The notes: generated by a model not told the origin, from the sequence alone. DNA of 64,000 nt from Zingiber officinale (GCF_018446385.1 NC_056000.1:33641511-33705510), one strand, 5' to 3'. Shown: positions 1 to 12,880, counted from the first letter of the stretch. Numbers and translations: made by a program.

Positions 1-146
1 TGAGGGGGAGAATGAGGGTTTTTAAGTTCTCATTGTATCTGAAGTTGTTACCTTCTAAAATAATCAAATGTTTCATTACCTGTTACCTTATTTAGAGTTG
101 AGCTATATTAGCCTAACTAAGCGTGTTTTCAAACATCAAAGGAGAT
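1..146 (+). mobile_element. 3' internal end of a Copia-type LTR element (copy A)
   Basis: This stretch aligns with about 29750-29926, the purine-rich non-coding end of the gag-only element described at 24707-31719. It carries the same order of phrases (a GGGGGAGAATGA stretch, a TTTCATTACCT phrase, then a shortened polypurine tract ending GGAGATTG just before the LTR). Many small insertions and deletions separate it from the other copy. The rest of the element lies outside the window. Confidence 0.7.
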
Positions 147-1791
147 TGTTGAACCTTAGGTCAGCAAACGGTTGACAACCACCAAACTCGAGTTGACCCG
201 ACTTGATGTTTGACTAGAGCGACGAAGAGTTGTATTTTGATGGGAGATTGTTGGTGCAACTTAGGTCAAGGTTGACTGCTGACGGACTCGACAGTTTATC
301 GATGTTTGACAAGACAGAAACTTGGAGGTTATGGGTGCAACCCTTGGTCAAGGTGACTGGTTGACCGGTGAGCTGGACCTGACTTGGAAAAAGTCAAGCA
401 GGAGCTTGGCAGGAAAAGTCCAAGCGGGGGAGCTTAGCCTGGGAAAAGTCCAAGGGAACTTCGCACGGAAAGTCCAAGTATGAGACTGGCGGAGAAGTCC
501 AAGTATGGGAACTTAAGTGGAAGCCTCTGAGAGGGCTCGGTGGCTCTCCCGACTAGGCCGAGAGGGCTGGTAGCTCGTTCTCTGGGCCGGACCTGATGTG
601 GAAAGTCCCGTGAGTGAAGCCAGGGCATTTAAAAGTCCTAGTAGTGAAGCTAGGCGGTTTGGAAGTCTGGTGAGTGAAGCCGATGAAAATCCTGGTGAGT
701 GAAGCCAGTGAAAAACCCTAGTGAGTGAAGCTAGGTGAAAGTCCTGGTGAGTGAAGCGAGGAAAATCCAGATGGATAAAGGGTGATCGGACATCTGGTGT
801 TGAGAAGGTCAAAGTAGGTCAAGAGAGTGACCGGATACTTGGAGTAGTAAGTCCAAGTGGGTCAAAGTTGACCGGACACTTGGTGAGAGTCTTAGCGGGT
901 CAAGGGTGACCGGATGCTAACCATGATGTACCAACAGGTCAAGGTTGGCCGGGTATTGGTTTGGACTTGGTTTGGGCAAAAAAAAGCTACGGATCGATCG
1001 AGGATCGATCCAATTGATACATCTGGTTATCTGATCGGTCTGGTGACCGATCATCGCTCGATATGCTGTGTATATTGTCGCGATCGTCCGGCACCGATCG
1101 AAGCGACTAAAGGCAAAGAGAAAGGAGGATCGGTGCGTGGATCGATCCACAATGATGGTCCACGAACCCGATCAGAGACCATCGATCGAAGAACTGAGCA
1201 TTGGAAAGCAGATCGTGCGAGACCGATCAGCGCGTGTGTGAAGGCCGATCGAGGACCGACTCTGGACCGATCAAAGACCGACGGGCTTGACTGAGCCGCC
1301 ATGCTCTAATCCGTTGCGACTGGCAGCTAGATTCTATGTCGCCTTCTTGGTCAGTGTATATAAGACTCTGATGAGTGAAGGAGGAAATAACTCTCTTCCT
1401 CACGAGACTGTGATTTGAGCTTGCTGAGCTCTTTGTTTTGAAGCTCCGTGTGAGCTTCCCGCTGGTTCGGTGCTGGTTTATCCGAAGTGCCGCTCTTTAC
1501 AAAGGGTTTACACTGAAAAAAAATTGGTCCTCACATTGATTATTTTCCACAGGCATGGCAGTTGCAAGAGATATTCAAGGAAAGAAGAATCGTGTTGTGG
1601 CAATTATAAATAATTGGACAACAATGGCTGGTCAGGTCTATGAGGCAATGAGCAATGGTCGATATCTTGATTCTTACATGAGTGTGATTTTCATTTCTAG
1701 TCGTTTATTTCCATTCTAACTTAATTGTGAAAAAAAGCGAAATTTGGGCTATTCACACCCCCCTCTCTAGCCGCGATCATCGATCCTAACA
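147..1791 (+). repeat. LTR of the Copia-type element, degraded copy A
   Basis: It starts TGTTGAACC and ends CCTAACA, and is homologous along its length to the LTRs at 24707-26524 and 29927-31719, but is about 150 bp shorter. It is followed by CTTATTGTGAGG, the same junction that follows the 3' LTR at 31719. Differences are scattered 1-5 base indels. About 1480-1735 holds sequence only partly matching the other LTRs. This pattern fits either decay or a poor-quality consensus next to a gap. Confidence 0.75.
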
Positions 1792-4700
1792 CTTATTGTG
1801 AGGCTAAGCGAGGGCGTTCAGGCTCCCGGTCCAGGATAAGTTTATCCATTGTGAGTCGTTGCGAACGATTGCAACGTGGATAAAGTTTTATCCACGCCAA
1901 GGCACTCGAAGCCCTTCCAGACGCCTAGAGTTATCACATCAACAAATGATCAGATTCGACAAGCAGGCTATAAATATAGTCCTGGTCTCAGTAGTTCACA
2001 TCAACACTTGTTCACGAATTACTTTTCTGTTTTACTACTTTGACTGTAAGCTGTCAACGTTGCAAGAGGCTACTTCACCCGAACGAAAATTCTAGTGAGC
2101 TTTTCATAGTCTTGGATTAGCAATCTTCTTATTGCAAACCAAGTACATTCTTATAACTCACATTGGGGCAAGAGTTTGGAATCTGACCAGATGGTCGTTA
2201 GACGTGAGAGCCCTGCTCGCTTATAACTCACACTAGGTCCAGAGTCTGGACCTAGTGCGAGAGGCTACTTCACCCGAATGAAAATTCTAGTGAGCTTTTC
2301 ATAGTCTTGGATTAGCAATCTTCTTATTGCAAACCAAGTACATTCTTATAACTCACACTGGGGCAAGAGTTTGGAATCTGACCAGATGGTCGTTAGACGT
2401 GAGAGCCTTGCTCGCTTATAACTCGCACTAGGTCCAGAGTCTGGAATCAGATCGATGGCCATTAGAGGTGAGAGTCCTGCTCGTTATAACTTGCATTGGA
2501 ACAAGAGTCTAGAATCCAACAAGATGGTCGTTAGATATGAGAGCTCTGCTCGCTTATAATTCGCACTAGGTCGAGAGTTTGGAATCCGACCAGATGGTTA
2601 TTAGATGCGAGAGCCCTGCTCGCTTATAAATCAGATTGGGGAAAGAGCTTGGAATCTGACCAAATGGTCGTTAGACGCGAGAATCCTGCTCACTTATAAC
2701 TCGCACTTGGGTGAGAGTGTGGAATCCAATCGGATGGTCATTAGATGCGAGAATCCTGCTCACTTATAACTCGCACTGGGACGAGAGTCTAAAATCCTAC
2801 CAAATGGCCATTGGAAACAAGAGCCCTGCTCGGTTATAACTCGCACTAGAGCAACAATATAGAATCTAACCGAATGACCGTTACACGCGAGAGCCCTGCT
2901 CGCTTATAACTCACAGTAGAACAAGAGTCTGAAATCCTACCGGATGGTCATTAGACACGGGAGCCCTGCTCTCTTATAACTCACACTAGGGCGAGAGTAT
3001 TAAATCTGACCTGATGGTCATTAGACACGAGAGCCCTGCTTACTTATAACTTGCACTAGGACGAGAGTCTGGAATCTGGTCAGATGGTTGTTAGACGTGA
3101 GAACCCTACTCGCTAATAACCCGCACTGGGGCGAGAGTCTAAAATCTGACCGGATGGTCATTAGACGCGAGAGCCCTTCTTGCTTATAACTCGCACTGGG
3201 ATGAGAGTCTGGAATTCGACCGAATGGTCATAAGACGCGAGTGCCCTGCTCACTTATAACTCGCAGTAGGGCGAGAGTCTAGAATCTGACTGGATGGTCA
3301 TTAGACGCGAGAGCCCTATTCACTTGTAACTCGTACTAGGACGAGAGTCTGAAATTCGACTGGATGGTCATTAGACATGAGAGCTTTGCTCTCTTATAAC
3401 TCACACTTGTCGAGAGTTTGGAATCTGACCGGATAGTCGTTAGACGTGAGAGCCCTGCTCACTTATAACATACACTAGGCCGAGAGTCTGGAGTCCGACC
3501 AGATGGTTGTTAGATGCGAGAGCCCTGCTGTCTTATAACTCACACTGAGGGGAGAGTTTGGAATCTGATCAGATAGTGGTTGGACGCGAGAGTCCTGCTC
3601 ACTTATAACTCGCATTGGGGTGAGAGTTTGGAATCTGACCAAATGGTCATTAGACACAAGACCCTACTTGCTTATAACTTGCACTGGGTGGAGAGTCTAG
3701 AATATGACCGGATGGTCGTTAGACGTGAGAGCCCTACTTGCTTATAACTCACACGGGTGGTTCCCCAATGATGCTCACGCCTTGGCATTTTGAACAGCTT
3801 GTATTCTTCAAGTGTTATAGTAACGTTGATTCTACCAGTATCCTCCATCTTTGCATCCTAGAATAGGCAAAGAGGTTCCTACAAACGGTCAAATTTGATC
3901 TCATCTAGCGTTGAGGTGGATGGAAGGGGACACGATGACGAGGGCAAGGATGTTGACTAGTAGAGGATCATCAATTGAGGGCTAACGGGGCAAGGGGAGA
4001 GGATCGCCGATGGTACACACGACCCTGCAAACACCACAAACCAAGAACCCAGGAGCGTTAGAGCAAGAACAAGGGAAGATGTCCTTAGTATTGGCCCTCC
4101 GACGCTCAAGTTAGAAGAGGTCGAGCGGAAAAAAGTATGAGAAAGTAGAACTATAGTAGATGCGGGGTACGAGCGTATGCACATATCTTGCCAATAAAGA
4201 GGACCTCCTTTTTATACTACATTTCATAACCTCCGCAATCATAAGGCATCAGAGAATATCGAGTGTCAGGAAGTGTCGGGTGATATAGGATGTACGATGT
4301 TCTCCTATTAGGTAGAGGAAGGTTCCGCGGTTTTCATGTTATAGAGTATTGGAATATTCTCTAACGAATAGTCGTTATTCTCTGACAAGTTGCTGTAATT
4401 CCCTGACAACATTGTCCCCTGGTGAAAGTCAAACTGGTACTAGGACCGACCGAAAGTATGCTGGGAGTCTTGCCCATGAGTGAGGGGATTGAGCCTCAAG
4501 GGGTCCTGTTGGCTAAGAAACCCAGCGGAAATAGGCTGGGGTTGTACCCAAGAGAAGTGAGGAGATTGAGCCATGGGGGTTCGGCCGGTTAAGAAACCAA
4601 TCAGGACTAGGCTGGGGCAGTGCTTAGGAGAAGTGAGGGGGCTGGGCCCCAGGGGGTCCGGTCAGCTAAGAAACCGACCAACAATAGGCTACAGCAGTGC

Positions 4701-4981
4701 TCAAGAGAAATGAGGAGACTGAGCCCTGAGTCTGATCGACTAAGAAATCGACTAAGAGTAGATTGGGACGGTACCCTGAAAAAATGAGAGGACTAAGATC
4801 CGAAAAATTTGACGGGCTAGAAAACTAAATGGGAGTAAGATGGGGCACTAGAAATAAAGGGATAGAGTACTGAGGATTCAGCCAACTAAAAAATCAATCG
4901 GGGGTAGGTTAGTACGCCGCCTTAAAAAAACGTAAGAAAATTGAGTCCTAATAGGTTCTATCGGTCTAGAGTCGGATAGAC
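1792..4981 (-). mobile_element. Ty3/Gypsy fragment, copy A (LTR, PBS, gag start, tandem array)
   Basis: Read on the - strand: an LTR with a TATA-like stretch (reverse complement of TTTTTATAC near 4210), a GAGCGTCGGAGGGCC segment near 4095, and a primer-binding-like stretch near 3870-3895. A gag-like start follows, and then a ~70-bp tandem array. In this copy the PBS lacks bases seen at 33803-33824. No protease, RT or integrase coding is visible. The body matches 31720-34913 almost base for base. Confidence 0.6.
2150..3757 (+). repeat. ~70-bp tandem repeat array, about 23 units (copy A)
   Basis: Units of about 70 bp recur with the phrases CTTATAACTCGCACT, GAGAGTCTGGAATC, GATGGTCGTTAGACG and GAGAGCCCTGCTCG. 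Units differ by scattered substitutions and small indels. The array occupies the place where the Gypsy gag would continue on the - strand. A ~188-bp segment containing TTCACCCGAA and AAAATTCTAGTGAGC is itself duplicated at about 2065 and 2253. Confidence 0.9.
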
Positions 4982-7175
4982 TTAGGAGAGTGCATTCAAT
5001 GTTGGACTTTTAATTACTTTGAATGACTTTTGTGGATTTTAAAGTCTAGGTGTATTCAATCTAGACTTTTATTAACTCTATAGAAATCTAATGGTATCCA
5101 AATTAGCTTTTTATAGAATTTTAAAAAGTCACGTGGTATTCAAACTTGACTTTTTAAAACTCTATGAAAATCTTTTGGTATTCAAAATTTTAATAGATTT
5201 GTATGGATTATTTTAGAATTCCTTGGATATAAATTTTAACCAATAAGAGCTCTCCAAAATATTTGGTACCAGTTTAAATATAAAATAAAAAGTCTTCTCC
5301 TGACCCTTGAGATTTCTATAGACTTCAAATCATTTTAATTTTTTATGAATAAGTCATTTCTCTTTCCACTCCTCGATTTTGATTATTTCTTTGAGCCCCG
5401 TCCAAAGCTTACCAATGCAATAGTACACAATCCAACTTGACGCATATTCAATAAAGAATCTTCTTGTCGTCCTCCTTAGATTGAAAGAACCTAGCGCTCT
5501 GGCTCACAGCCCTTGAGCCGCACAAATCCCTCCCTTATCGGGGCGTCGTAAACTCTCTGGTGGACTCTTCCTTCTGATAGATATACAAATTTTCCCTTAT
5601 CGCAAGTTAATTGTAGATAGCTTCCGCTTATGCCTACCGAAGTTTCTTCTTAGTTGCTCTCTGATGTTTTTTAGATACTCTCTCTTTTCTCTGACCTCTG
5701 CTCTCTTCCCTTCTAATAGGAACCTCCCAACACAAAACTCTAGAACAGATAATCCAAGAAAGGAGTGCTTCTAGGTAGATTCATATTCACTACGTAATTC
5801 GGATCAAATTTATAAATAAAAAATATTTAAAATTATTATAATAGCTTTAGGATCTAAAAAATCAACTTTGGGATCTGAAAAATGGTTATTATAGTTATTG
5901 GTCGTCTACCTTTGGGATCTGAAAAATCCCTTTATTAAAGTTTTTTTAAAAAATTATAAAATAAAATGTTATCCTTGTTTTTAGGGTTAAAAAAGTTTTT
6001 TATGGGCAAATATATTATTTATTATTTTATTAAAAATAATTTAATAATATATTTTAAAGATTTTTGTTCCAAGATAAATATCGTATGAGACCATGATCAT
6101 CTACGCTTTTCCAAGATTGAATACACCCCCTTAACCCTACACGTCTCTCTCTTTTCTTCTGTCACAAGACGCAACATTTTTTTTCTCTCTAGAAAACTAC
6201 ATAATCAAGGGTTCTCACAGTTAAATTTCGAAGGTATGTTTTTAATATTTTTTATCCTTTTGTAGTCATGCGTTTTACTCGCTTGTAATAATATTAATTG
6301 CAAAAAATATTGAATGATGTGTCAAATTTAACACTGTTCTCGATGTTATTCTTTCAACACCTTGATCACGTCGGCAGTCTACCCAATTGCGGATACAGAA
6401 ATTCAAGTATAGAGGGACGATCACGATAAACAAGGGACGGTATCCTCTATCTCCACTGGTGGAGTCCCATAATACTAGACGTTCCACCACCGGCAAGGAG
6501 GAGCGACCGCCGATGCCACCCTCCACTGGATCCACCCCTGGGTCTACCATAGAGATTACTTTAGGGGTGTATTACCCTCTGTTACAAAATTAACTATATA
6601 TTTTTTTTTTGAACTTTATTATTATTATTTTTTGAATTTTTTCTTTTCTCTATTTTTTTATTTTTAAAGTTTACATTTTTTTTAAAATTTATGTTTTTTT
6701 TAGTTTATGTTTTTTTAAGTTCTACTTTACGTTTTTTTAGTTTATGGTTTTTTTAATTTTTAGGTTTTTTTTAGTTTAAGTTTTTTTTAAGTTATGTTTT
6801 TTTCTTTACATTTTTTTTTAAGTTTACAATTTTTTTTTGTTTACCATTTTTTTTAGTTTATATCTTTTGAGTTTATCGTTTTTTAATTTGTCTTTAATTT
6901 TTCTTAAAGTTTACGGTCTTTTTTAAAATAAATTTTTTATTATAAAATTTATGTTTTGTTAGCATCATTTTCTACTAAAATATAGAAAAGTGATGCTACA
7001 AAATTGCATAGAATATTTGGCAAAATTTGTATCATAAATTGCATTGAATCTATTTAGTTATGGATGTAAAAATATTTAACAAAATATGTGTAATGGCATG
7101 TGATTTTGAATGACAAAATATCAAACTTATGTATTTATTTTCTATCTTATGTATATTTAAGTGATATTACTACCA

Positions 7176-8192
7176 ATGGGAGATTCGCAAGCTAAATATA
7201 ATGTATGGACAATTGAAGAGAGCAATGAATTGTTACAACTCATGGTTGAGGCTGCCACGCAAGGATGGCGGATAGAAGTGGAGTCTTTAGCAAAAAAAAA
7301 AAAACCATAGAAACAAAACAACTACCAGCTCTAAATAAAAAAAACTTGCAATTGAAAAGACTTTCACATAATATCAAAGTCATTTAAAGTAGCTCAAACA
7401 GAGGTACAACAACTATTATAAGTTTATGCGTCATAACTCTGGTTTTGAATGGGATCCTGAGACGAAGAAATTCACAGCTCCTAAAGAAATATGGAAGGAT
7501 TATTTTAAGGTTAGTATTTTCTATTTAAAATAATAAATTTTACATTTTTTATTAGAATTACAACTAGGTTTAACACTGGTTATTTTTCATTCTCTGCAGT
7601 CTCACCCGAAACATGAACATTATCGATCAGATACATTTGAGGATTATGAATATCTGAGAATTGTAGTTGGAAATGGAACTGCTATCGGAAAATACTGGGA
7701 CTAGGATATGACACTAATACAAGAACATTAGTGGAAGGAAATCAAAGTACTACTTTATTAGATGATTACGTGTTCGATTACAATACTGGTGAATTCGTGC
7801 AAAGTCATAGACAAGAATCTTCATACGAGCCTTCATTTTTCAAGGAATCTGCTCCACCATTACCATCTCAACCCATAAGTTTGGAAGTTTCTCCAACCAC
7901 TAGAAAACGAGATAGGACCGAGCTTGAAGAAAAATTAAGTACATTCAAGAATACGAATACAAATGTTGTGTATAGAATCTCTGAAACTCTTGAGAAGGTA
8001 GCTTCAAAAATAGAATCAATAGGGAATGCAAGTGAAGGTTATTGGGATGCTATCAAGGAGGTCCCAAATTTGGATGATAGTACTCGATACAAAGTACTTG
8101 ATTTGCTTAATACCCAATCAAAGAAGATTGATTTCTTGAAAATGATCATTGAAGAGTATTCAGGATGGATACACTATAAATTGAATGAATGA
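7176..8192 (+). pseudogene. Harbinger ORF1 (Myb/SANT-like DNA-binding protein), broken, copy A
   Basis: PIF/Harbinger elements encode a Myb/SANT-like accessory protein beside the transposase. The ATG at 7176 opens MGDSQAKYNVWTIEES, typical of the SANT-like domain, but an A-run followed by TAG near 7300 breaks the frame. A GT-AG intron lies at about 7510-7600. After a further stop, a 153-codon open stretch (7731-8192) encodes the acidic linker and C-terminal helical part (LDDYVFDYNTGEF, then RKRDRTELEEKL). The second copy at 37123-38139 carries the same breaks, so they predate the A/B duplication or reflect one underlying locus. Confidence 0.7.
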
Positions 8193-8437
8193 GGGAATTT
8201 TTTGAAGCATGATTAGTAATAATTTTTATTATGCTAAAATTTTATCATTTTTTTTGAATTGTTTTCTGGTGATTGAACTAGTAATAATTTCTTGGTTCGG
8301 ATTATTTATAAATTTACAAGTTTCAAGTTGATTATCATTTATATCTTGTTTTGGTTATAAGTGGAATGATTTTCATAAATTATTAGAGGTTTTTTTAAAA
8401 TTTTAATTTCTTGTTTGATATCAGGTGGTTCATTTAA

Positions 8438-8759
8438 ATGTCAAGCATCAACATGCATGAAGTAGAAGAACAAATGGAAGAAGAGGTATTGGAAGAAGAA
8501 TTAAATGAAATGCTTAGGTGTTTGTTGGTGGAATTTTATAGGATCCTATATGCGTTGATTGAGTGTCATATAGCTTATATGCGTGATGAACTTGTCCATC
8601 GTCCTTAAGTGACCGATAACTTCGCTAAAGGATATGATATATGATTATATTCATAGAATATTTAAAGAGGATCCAACACACTTTAGAGTTTATAGAATGC
8701 ATCCTAGTGTATTTTTTAAAAATTGTGTAACATCCTTAGAGAAAAAAATACCATTGCAA
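8438..8759 (+). pseudogene. Harbinger transposase 5' end, truncated by gap (copy A)
   Basis: It begins MSSINMHEVEEQME and corresponds to 38385 onward. This copy has extra base differences after 8550 that change the frame relative to copy B. The sequence ends in the N run, so only the N-terminal, non-catalytic region is present. Confidence 0.6.
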
Positions 8760-8859
8760 NNNNNNNNNNNNNNNNNNNNNNNNNNNNNNNNNNNNNNNNN
8801 NNNNNNNNNNNNNNNNNNNNNNNNNNNNNNNNNNNNNNNNNNNNNNNNNNNNNNNNNNN
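8760..8859. other. Scaffold gap of exactly 100 N
   Basis: One hundred consecutive N bases. The round number is the usual arbitrary gap size used in scaffolding, so the true distance and even the adjacency of the flanks are unknown. The left flank is inside a Harbinger transposase; the right flank (from 8860) does not continue it. Confidence 0.98.
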
Positions 8860-10290
8860 CTACACTCCAGGTTCTTGGTAGATAACACCACTAATGTTAA
8901 TGACTAATAAAAAATACGTTTATTGTTCTCGTTTTAGGAGGACCCGATCTTAGTGTCAATTTTGTTTCCAGTCATTTAATTTGGGACTAGTAAGTGTATA
9001 CTCTAATATCTAGGGATGAAAAATATTTAAAATCCTAAGAATCAAAAAATATTTAATCGGAGACCAACACCTCGAAAAAAAGTGAATTTTTGTATGTCAG
9101 TTGGTGTGGGCGATATGTCTGATTGATCGTTTATGTAAGAGGAGATTTTATCCATTAATTTTATTGTCTTATCCTATCTTGTAATGAAAAAAAATGTGGT
9201 TAGTCTATCGATCGAATATTTGATGAAAATTAGAATTTAAAATAATATTGATTCCTTAAAATAATATCATTTAAATTCACTGACACCTCAAAAGAATTTT
9301 GTATATCACGTTAGTGTGGGCGACGTATACAAATTGAACATTTGTAAAGGGTCTTACCCGTTAATTATCTTGTCAACCTTAAATACCTCATACACCATGA
9401 ATTTTTGTATGCCACGTTAGTGTGGAGTATACAAATTCAACATATTTGTAAAAGGGGGTTTACCATTAATTTTATTTTATCAACCTAACTTTTATGATAA
9501 ATTACCGAACACAATGATTTTATATGCAGATGGTGTGGTTATCCATGAATTCAAGCATTTTAAGGAGTTTTGCAACTGTAGATCATTGGAGGTTAGTCTG
9601 CATTCTGATACTCATGAGCTAGTGAACTCATCCATTCTGGCGGAGAGAAGCACCGGGAGCCAACACGCGGTTTGTTTACATCGCTTTTGAGCCGATTAAT
9701 GGAACCCATGGAATTTATTTATAAATCCCTCCCCCTAGTTATTTAAGATGAGGATTTTAACATACCCACACACACACGATTTACACATAAATATCGAAAA
9801 TGATTTTCCAACTATTATGACCTCTACCATTATTATCCTCCGGTGTCTCATCGACCCTAGCACTTTGCCATCTTTATACCATGATCGGGTCTAGTCATCT
9901 ATCTTGCTTATTCCGCTGCACCTTTGGTCCTCAAATAGTACCACACCTCGTAAGAATACGATCCACTACAAAATAAAATTTTACATATATCGATCCTATA
10001 TTCCACAAAGGAATGCATATGCAATATAGATCGAAACAAAAATGTAAAATCCTAAAACTAATACAGCTTCTGTTGTATTTAATACATACAATCATGCACA
10101 CACATAAAATACCCTCGACATGTCTGAGGGTCCAATCACACACAATCACATTAGGGCCATAATAGTTGGATCTAGGATGCCTGCAATTACAGAGTTAAAT
10201 CTATTTGCACATTCTACTATTATCCTGCCTAACATATGTATGGCATGTGCATAATTAAACTGAAAACCAAACACACAGAGGCAAACCCTA
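8860..10290 (-). mobile_element. Internal remnant of a - strand Copia element, non-coding
   Basis: It lies downstream (on the - strand) of the PBS at 10291-10302, where the leader and gag of the Copia element should be. No gag, protease, integrase or RT reading frame is visible. The part from about 9600 to 10290 resembles leader sequence. The part next to the gap holds the decayed repeats listed separately and may belong to something else. Confidence 0.4.
9066..9490 (+). repeat. Three diverged copies of a ~100-200 bp repeat
   Basis: The phrase TTTTGTAT, then a variable CACGTTAGTGTGG(G)CG-like stretch and a TACCCGTTAATT-like phrase, occurs at about 9086, 9297 and 9400 with changing spacing. 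It looks like an old tandem repeat. No coding potential is seen. Confidence 0.5.
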
Positions 10291-10302
10291 GCTCTGATAC
10301 CA
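10291..10302 (-). other. Primer-binding site of a Copia LTR element
   Basis: GCTCTGATACCA on the + strand is TGGTATCAGAGC on the - strand, the standard initiator Met-tRNA primer-binding sequence of plant Copia elements. It sits two bases from the LTR end. Confidence 0.85.
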
Positions 10303-10304
10303 AT

Positions 10305-12880
10305 TGTTGGTTGCTACTCGGAATATCGTACTGGTTCCCCTGTACAAAAATTTTGTACAAGTCCCGAACCTTTCCTAACAACATATTGTATTCTTTAGAA
10401 ATTAAATTTGAAATCGCAAACAGAACTTAACATTATTGATTTCAAATTCAACTTATTTGTTCTTAGAGGTTTAGACTTGGATCGCAAACGATGCTTAACA
10501 TTATTAATCCAAATCCACGTATACTACAAATTTGATTAAATATTTATTTCAGATATCGACTTCCAGGTTAAACATGGCGAGGCACTAGAGCCTTCTTGGG
10601 TATGGGATCGTCCACGCCTAGACAAAGCCTTTGTGAAATTTAATATTTAATCTCACTTATAGTAACCTAGGTTTAACCATTAAAACAATCGAATCAAGAG
10701 ATCAAAAATAAAAAACACAAAATTGAAACATAAATTTGATGCGAGAATCGTTAGCCTCTTGTGTTTGGTAATTCAAAATCCATACAAAGACAACTAGCAT
10801 GATGCGGAATAAGACAACTAGTTATATCTTTCTTTGTATCTAAAGACCTCTTGATCTTCTGTTGTATTCCTCACCTCCTCTTGGACGTCATGTGGGCGAT
10901 AATCTACCAAGATGAATTCCACCGGGACCACTTCTTCTTCTCCAAGACTCTTGAGCCATCAAGGGATGCCAAAATAGAAAATTTTCTTCTCTTCTTCTTC
11001 CTCTCCAAGCAACCGGCCACCAAGATGATGAAGCTTGAAGAACTGTCGGCCTCAAAGGAAGAAAACAAAAGAGAGGAGCATGGAAGAGATTCTCCCACCA
11101 AGGAATCAAGGCTTGTGTGCCGCCGGCCCTTAAAGAAATAATAAGGGTGCCGGCCACACAATGAAGAGAGGAGAAAGCCTAGGTTATGTTATCTCATGAG
11201 TCACCCTCTCCATCTCTTTTATAATCCTTGATCTTGGCCAAAAAGAAAAGTTTAATTAAAACTTCCTTTTCTTCTTCCTATGGTTGGCCACATCATGGAG
11301 TCTAAAAAGGAAAAAATTTTACAACAAAAAATTAAAGCTTCCTTTTAAACCATGATGTCTACAAAAAGGAAAGTTTTAAACATAATTAAAACTTCCTTAT
11401 TTGTGGTCTCCCTTTAAAAGAAGAAATTTTAATAACAATTAAAATCTCTCTTTTTTAATTTCCTATTGCACATGGCAATAAAGGAAAGTTTTAAAAATTA
11501 ATCTCTCTATTTTAAAACATGTAGACCACTACAAAAATGAAAGATTAATTAAAACTTCTCTTTTTAAATCATGGTTACAAAAAGGAGAATTTTATTAAAA
11601 TCTTTCTTTTAAACATTATAGACAACTACAAACAAGGAAAGATTTTAACAAAATTAAAATCTCTCTTTAATCTTTTGTAGATAGCTATAAGGAAATATTT
11701 TAAAATCCCAAAACTCTCTTTTAAAACCATAAAGATGACTATAAAGGAAATTTTAAAAATAAAATTTCTCTTTTAAATCCCTCATTAATGGTTACAAAAT
11801 ATTTTAACGAAATCTTCCTCTAATCCTATGTGGTCGGCCCCATGCTTGGACACCAGCATGGTTTGGCTAAACCACACTATATTCCGACTTGTGCTTGATC
11901 GACTCCCTTACTCGAAACAAGGTTGGGTCCCGACCCATTACTTGGATAAGAAGTGGACTTGGTAGATACAAGGTTTATAGATGCTACAACAGGGACCGAG
12001 AGGAGAAATTAGTTTTGGTCTCCTGGTGAGCTTGAGCTTCCTGTGTTCGCCCCGAACATTCAGCTCAAGTTCATCAATAATAACTCATACCATTAAAGAG
12101 TTATTATTGAACTACCACACCAATCCCAAATTACATTATGGGTTCCTTCTTATTATAAGTGCATTAATCTCCCTGTGTTTAAGATATAGAATGCCCACTA
12201 ATTAAATGAGTTACTGACAACTCACTTAATTAATATCTAGCTCCAAGAGTAGTATCACTCAACTTCATTGTCATGCTGGACTAGGTCCACCTGTAGGGTT
12301 TACATGACAATCCTTATGAGCTCCTTAAGGGGACATTATCAACCTAGTTTACTAGGACACAGTTTCATTCTATAATCAACAACACACCATATAAATGATA
12401 TCATTTCCCAACTTATCAGGTCTATTGATTTAACGAGCTAAATTGCACCCTTTGATAAATTAAAAAAAATAAATATTAAATATATGTGTTTGTTATTATA
12501 TCACGATTAAGAGCACACACTTCCATAATAACAGAGGTTTTGTTCTCTTATATAGTCAGTATAAAAAGAAACTACCTCAAATAGTTCTGCTCAATACACT
12601 CATAGTGTACTAGTGTAATTTTATAGTCTAGATAAACTAATACCAAATTATACTACAACCACTCCAATGATTTGTCCATTCCATCTTGGTTGTGAGCTAC
12701 TATTTATAATTTATAAAGATCTGATAACATGATCTTCTGTGTGTCTTCACACTATGTTATCTACAATATAAATTAAATGGACAACTACACTTAGCATAAA
12801 TGTAGGCATTTAACCAATGTGATTCTTATTTCTAAATAAATGTTTATACAAAAGCTAGGCTTTTAGTATACATTCCAACA
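10305..12880 (-). repeat. 2.6-kb Copia 5' LTR on the - strand
   Basis: On the - strand it begins TGTTGGAATGTATACT (12880 downward) and ends CCAACA at 10305, followed by the PBS. The ends are the canonical TG...CA. The middle (about 11230-11800) is AT-rich with many short A-rich and TTAAA-type repeats. Short reading frames near 10851-11161 on both strands have no recognisable product. No partner LTR is in the window; the element is truncated or runs into the gap. Confidence 0.75.

Larger units (their letters stand above)
4985..8759 (+). mobile_element. PIF/Harbinger-type transposon, copy A, cut by the gap
   Basis: The left end GGAGAGTGCATTCAATG is preceded by a TTA target triplet (4982-4984). 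The element carries a decayed Myb/SANT-like gene and the beginning of a transposase gene, then runs into the N run. It matches 34917-38700. Small differences cluster at about 5470-5590 and 8550-8759. Confidence 0.7.

Noticed and set aside
2150..3757. Possible CRISPR-like array (regular repeats)
   Set aside because: The repeats are contiguous diverged ~70-bp units without unique spacers, in a plant nuclear transposable element.
3957..4184. - strand 75-codon frame with a hydrophobic stretch in the Gypsy LTR (also 14979-15194, 33889-34116)
   Set aside because: It is conserved only because the LTR itself is repeated; there is no known protein, and it lies in the LTR leader.
10851..11161. Frames on both strands in the Copia LTR
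   Set aside because: They overlap each other on opposite strands inside an LTR and resemble no protein.
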